Source: Desulfobulbus sp. (GTDB lineage: Bacteria; Desulfobacterota; Desulfobulbia; Desulfobulbales; Desulfobulbaceae). From it: a DNA stretch of 9,238 nt. Shown in pieces: positions 6,489-9,238 of the stretch (the first letter of the stretch is position 1; every line of letters begins with the position of its first letter). The DNA lies in the NCBI GenBank assembly GCA_017998195.1, contig JAGODN010000073.1, forward strand, positions 1 through 9,238. The letters run 5' to 3'. Position numbers and translations under genes: made by a program. Under the pieces are notes generated by a model, which was given only the letters and a program-made list of their open reading frames with translations, did no database searches and was not told the DNA's origin.

Positions 6489-7928
6489 ATGCCCCGGACT
6501 GTCACCATCGAACCCGTGACCCGCATCGAGGGCCACGCCCGCATCCGCATCCGGCTGGACGAATCCGGCGCGGTGGACGACGCCCGGGTGGAGATCACCA
6601 GCCTGCGCGGCTTCGAGCAGTTCGTCATCGGCCGGCCGGCCGAGGAGTTGCCGCGCATCGTCAGCCGCATCTGCGGCGTCTGCCCGTGGATGCACCACCT
6701 GGCCGCGGCCCGGGCCGTGGACGGCTGCTTCGCGGTCGAACCGCCGCCGGCCGGCCGCCTGCTGCGCGAACTCTGCCTGGTGCTCGCCCACATCCCGGAC
6801 AAGCTCCTCCACTTCTTTTTCCTGGCCGCGCCGGACTTTGTCCTCGGACCCGACTGCGACCTGCGGGTGCGCAACATCATCGGCCTGGCCCGCCAGGAGC
6901 CGGAACTGGCGGCGCAGGTGGCGCGTCTGCGCCGGCTCGGCCAGGACATGCTCGCCCGCCTGGGCGGCAAGGCGGTGCATCCGGTGGCCGCGGTGGTCGG
7001 CGGTTTTTCCCGCCCGCTCGGCCGGGACGAGCGCCGGCAGCTGCAGGCCGATGCGGCCCGGCTGCTCGATTTCGCCCTGTTCGCCCTGGACTTCGCCCGC
7101 GAGCGGGTGCTCGAGCAGTGCGCGGCCGCGGACCAGCCCGGCCGGGTGCGCACCGGCTTTCTCGGCACCGTGGACGAGCACGGCAACCTGCGGCTCGGCT
7201 CGGGCCGGTTGCGGCTCATGCGTCCGGACGGCACCAGTTGCGACTTTGCCGCGACGGACTACGGCCTCCACCTGCGCGAGCACAGCGATCCCTGGTCGCT
7301 GGCCAAGACGGTCTATGCCGACAGCTGGGGCGAGGGGTTGTCGCTTGACCCGGACGCGCCCCGGGGCGTGTACCGGGTGAACACCCTGGCCCGGCTCAAT
7401 GTCTGCGACCGCATCGCCACCCCGCGCGCCCAGGCGGAACTTGCGGCGTTTCGCGCCCGTTTCGGCCGGCCCGCCCAGGCCACCCTGCTGCACCACTGGG
7501 CACGCATGATCGAACTGGTCTACGCGGCCGAGCGGGTGGGCGAGCTGCTTGCCGACGACCGCCTCCTCGACCGGGACGTGCGCACCCCGGCCGCTCCCCG
7601 GGCCGGCCGCGGCGTGGGCCACGTGGAGGCGCCGCGCGGCACCCTGATCCACGACTATGCAACCGACGAACGCGGGTGCATCACCCGGGCCAACCTGATT
7701 GTCGGCACCACCCACAACGTCGCGGCCATGAACCTGAGCGTGCGCGACGCGGCCACTCGGCTGATCCGGGACGGGGCCTGCGACGAGGCGATCCAGAACC
7801 GCATCGAAATGGCCCTGCGCGCCTATGACCCCTGAATGAGCTGCGCCACGCACCGCCTGGACGGCGGGCTTGCCCTGACCATCACCATCCATGAACCCGG
7901 CGGCCGGGTGCGCGTGCTCGGCCGCTGA
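6489..7928 (+). CDS. mvhA: Selenocysteine-containing [NiFeSe]-hydrogenase large subunit, MvhA/VhuA type, with UGA read-through
   Basis: 479 aa if UGA at 7833-7835 is read as selenocysteine (Sec449). It is the catalytic subunit of the cytoplasmic H2 oxidiser. Seen: EPVTRIEGHARI near the N-terminus, and the L1 motif RICGVC (C62, C65), which gives two of the four Ni ligands. The frame reaches AYDP, meets TGA, and continues MSCATHR before a normal TGA at 7926-7928. The combined DP-U-MSC-ATH matches the L2 motif DPCxxCxxH, with Sec at the first cysteine, as in Desulfomicrobium NiFeSe hydrogenase and methanococcal VhuU. Stopping at 7835 would lose two metal ligands. A candidate SECIS hairpin follows. 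After H455, 24 residues remain as a tail for the protease encoded at 12-536. The alternative is a TGC-to-TGA sequencing error or mutation; the hairpin argues against this but does not exclude it. Confidence 0.9.
7833..7835 (+). other. In-frame UGA predicted to encode selenocysteine (Sec449 of MvhA)
   Basis: This TGA falls between codons for AYDP and MSCATH. It sits exactly where hydrogenase large subunits have the first L2 cysteine, a bridging or terminal Ni ligand. The downstream frame is open for 30 more codons and encodes the second L2 cysteine (C452) and the terminal His (H455). Known NiFeSe hydrogenases carry Sec at this same position. Confidence 0.88.
7850..7869 (+). promoter_or_regulatory. 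Candidate bacterial SECIS hairpin
   Basis: Five perfect pairs, CCGCC (7853-7857) with GGCGG (7863-7867), enclose the 5-nt loop UGGAC. The stem extends by two more pairs (G50-C69, C51-G68) around a bulged A at 7852. The loop starts 22 nt after the UGA and has a G within its first two bases; both fit the general description of bacterial SECIS elements. Lower-stem pairing is weak, and GC-rich sequence forms hairpins easily, so the call rests partly on its position. Confidence 0.6.
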
Positions 7929-7955
7929 AATCCGCCCGCTTCCGGAGAACCGCCC

Positions 7956-8204
7956 ATGAACGATCAGCCTCCGCACCGCCGCCTGGTCCGGGTCGAGGCC
8001 CCGGGCTCCGCCTGCGGCTATGTCGGCCACATGACCGCCGATGAACTCAAGCAGCGCGCCGCCCACGCCGACGTGGACCTCTCCTGCCCGGTGTGCGGCC
8101 TGGTGCACCTGAGCCGCGAGGAGATCGAGGACCTGGAGCAGCAGAAGGTGGTCAACTCCAAGCGCTACCGCGAGATCCGCCGCCAGGCCCTGGCCGACGG
8201 CTGA
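7956..8204 (+). CDS. Small Cys/His-containing protein of unknown function, possible zinc-binding
   Basis: 82 aa, not recognised. An ATG preceded by GGAGA (7944-7948) at 7 nt spacing, 27 nt after the mvhA stop, makes it a likely last gene of the hydrogenase run. Visible features: a charged N-terminus, C20-x4-H25 (SACGYVGH), then a C44-x2-C47-x3-H51 centre (SCPVCGLVH), and a charged, probably helical C-terminus (SREEIEDLEQQKV... KRYREIRRQ). The cysteines could form a zinc knuckle or bind another metal. There is no signal peptide or membrane segment. Position suggests a role in assembly or regulation of the hydrogenase complex, but that is only context. The composition fits neighbouring genes, and it does not look like a random open frame because it has a good ribosome-binding site and coding-like sequence. 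Confidence 0.72.
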   Translation: MNDQPPHRRLVRVEAPGSACGYVGHMTADELKQRAAHADVDLSCPVCGLVHLSREEIEDLEQQKVVNSKRYREIRRQALADG

Positions 8205-8366
8205 CCCGTTGGCCGCGATTGGGCCAATTGGGCGAACTGGCCGTTATGGTAAAAAGAGATGGTCGCAGGCCCTGGTTGCTGCTAGACTGGCACGGATGAG
8301 ACCCGTGGGGCCGGAACCGACCCGCTGGCCGCCAATCACCACACCCGAGGAGCCGCATACCCTGTC
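8205..8366 (+). other. 162-nt intergenic gap before hypF with a small inverted repeat
   Basis: This is the only sizeable non-coding stretch in the window. It opens with TTGGCC (8209-8214), a 7-nt loop and GGCCAA (8222-8227), overlapping the palindrome CCAATTGG (8224-8231). No T-run follows, so it is not a classic intrinsic terminator; it could be an operator or a weak pause or terminator. A poor promoter-like pair, TGGTCG (8260-8265) and TAGACT (8283-8288) with 17-nt spacing, could serve hypF, but its match to consensus is weak. I see no tRNA or convincing riboswitch. Confidence 0.35.
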
Positions 8367-9238
8367 ATGTCGCCTGCGCCCACCCAGCCCACAGCCTGCC
8401 GGATCACGGTGCGCGGCATTGTCCAGGGCGTGGGCTTCCGGCCCTTTGTCTACCGCCTGGCCCTGCGCCTGGGGGTGCAGGGGACCGTGGCCAACAACGG
8501 CGAGGGCGTGGACATCCACCTGGCCGGCCCGGCCGCGGCGGTGGACCAGTTCGTGAGCAGGCTCAGCGCCGAGGCGCCGCCGGTGGCGCGCATCGTCGAG
8601 GTGCGCATCGAACCGGCCGAGCCGCCGGATACCACGGATTTCCGCATCCTGGCGAGTGACCGCAGCCGGCCGCCGAGCACCCAGATCGCCCCGGACATCG
8701 CCACCTGCGCCGACTGCCTGGCCGAGATCCGCGACCCGAACAACCGCCGCTTCCGCTACCCCTTTGCCAACTGCACCAACTGCGGCCCCCGCTTCACCAT
8801 CGTCGAACAGATCCCCTACGACCGGCCGAACACCTCCATGCGCGTGTTCCCCCTGTGCGATCACTGCCGGCGCGAGTACCACGATCCCCTGGACCGCCGC
8901 TTCCACGCCCAGCCCAACGCCTGCCCGGTGTGCGGGCCGCAACTCGGCTGGCACGACGCGGCCGGCCGGCCGCTTGCCGGCGATCCCCTGACCGAGGCGG
9001 CAGCGGCCCTGGCGTCCGGCGCGGTGGTGGCCATCAAGGGACTGGGCGGCTTCCACCTGGCCGTGGACGCGGGCTCGGCCGCGGCAGTGGAGCGCCTGCG
9101 GGTGCGCAAGCACCGGCCGGGCAAACCGCTGGCCGTGATGGTCGCGGATTTGGCCGCAGCCGAGCGGCTCTGCCGGGTGGCACCGGTCGAAGCCGAACTG
9201 CTCACCTCGACCGAGCACCCCATCGTGCTGCTCGACCG
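8367..9238 (+). CDS. hypF: HypF carbamoyltransferase, hydrogenase maturation (5' part, cut by window end)
   Basis: The first 290 codons of a protein that is usually about 750 aa; the rest lies beyond the window. HypF turns carbamoyl phosphate into a thiocarbamate on HypE, the source of the CN ligands of the hydrogenase iron. Seen: an acylphosphatase domain (RGIVQGVGFRPF, residues 16-27, and NNGEGV); a double zinc-finger region with C114/C117, C136/C139, C164/C167 and C186/C189 (CADC, CTNC, CDHC, CPVC); then the start of the YrdC-like domain (KGLGGFHLAVDA, KHRPGKPLAVMV). The ATG at 8367 has GAGGAG (8347-8352) 14 nt upstream, rather far. No other ATG, GTG or TTG lies in frame back to a TAG at 8283, so the start is well bounded. 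It lies beside the hydrogenase genes but could have its own promoter. Confidence 0.95.
   Translation, partial: MSPAPTQPTACRITVRGIVQGVGFRPFVYRLALRLGVQGTVANNGEGVDIHLAGPAAAVDQFVSRLSAEAPPVARIVEVRIEPAEPPDTTDFRILASDRSRPPSTQIAPDIATCADCLAEIRDPNNRRFRYPFANCTNCGPRFTIVEQIPYDRPNTSMRVFPLCDHCRREYHDPLDRRFHAQPNACPVCGPQLGWHDAAGRPLAGDPLTEAAAALASGAVVAIKGLGGFHLAVDAGSAAAVERLRVRKHRPGKPLAVMVADLAAAERLCRVAPVEAELLTSTEHPIVLLD

Noticed and set aside
7836..7928. A separate 30-codon gene starting at the ATG right after the UGA
   Set aside because: It would begin MSCATH, splitting the nickel-binding motif, and it has no ribosome-binding site. Read-through as selenocysteine explains the sequence better.
6477..8108. Minus-strand open frame opposite mvhA
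   Set aside because: A low-complexity antisense shadow of the hydrogenase large subunit. It would also run through the small downstream gene.
8209..8556. Plus-strand open frame overlapping the start of hypF
   Set aside because: It runs out of frame with the clear acylphosphatase domain of HypF, and its product is Pro/Arg/Ala-rich without motifs.
1..9238. CRISPR arrays, insertion sequences, tRNA or rRNA genes
   Set aside because: No regularly spaced repeats, transposase motifs, terminal inverted repeats or RNA gene folds were seen.

Overview
The window is GC-rich, and every gene I can support lies on the + strand. It holds most of a [NiFe]-hydrogenase/heterodisulfide-reductase locus of the MvhADG-HdrABC type, plus accessory maturation genes. 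The bacterial-style gene fusions, the Sec codon and the Hdr/Mvh/DsrK-like gene content suggest an anaerobic bacterium, most likely a sulfate reducer or relative in the Desulfobacterota. This taxonomic guess is inference: no rRNA or other marker is present.

Layout: (1) 12-536, hydrogenase maturation endopeptidase (M52 type). (2) 533-1987, an unusual fusion of an N-terminal helix-turn-helix, a HdrC-like 2x[4Fe-4S] domain and a single-CCG HdrB/DsrK-like domain. (3) 1984-5124, a double-length HdrA with two flavin modules and cysteine motifs for about seven [4Fe-4S] clusters. (4) 5121-5558, MvhD. (5) 5555-6463, MvhG small subunit. (6) 6489-7928, MvhA large subunit. Its frame contains an in-frame UGA at 7833-7835, exactly where the first nickel-ligand cysteine of the DPCxxCxxH motif should be, so it is read here as a selenocysteine (DP-U-MSCATH). 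A candidate bacterial SECIS hairpin lies 22 nt downstream. (7) 7956-8204, a small Cys/His protein of unknown function. (8) 8367 to the window end, hypF, truncated by the window edge. Genes 1 to 5 overlap by 4 nt at each junction (ATGA or GTGA), indicating a translationally coupled operon; mvhA and the small gene follow after gaps of about 25 nt, and hypF after 162 nt.

How the parts fit: H2 would be oxidised at the Ni-Fe-Se site of MvhA. Electrons would pass through three [4Fe-4S] clusters in MvhG and the [2Fe-2S] protein MvhD to the flavins of HdrA, where bifurcation is expected by analogy with methanogens. One branch would reduce a low-potential acceptor such as ferredoxin. The other would go to the HdrC/DsrK-like protein and an unidentified disulfide or thiol acceptor. 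The upstream protease should trim the MvhA tail after nickel insertion, and HypF should make the cyanide ligands of the active-site iron.

The most notable points are the selenocysteine hydrogenase, which a conventional gene call would truncate at the UGA, the DNA-binding-like domain fused to an Hdr electron-transfer subunit, and the tandem HdrA with complementary domain loss in its two halves.
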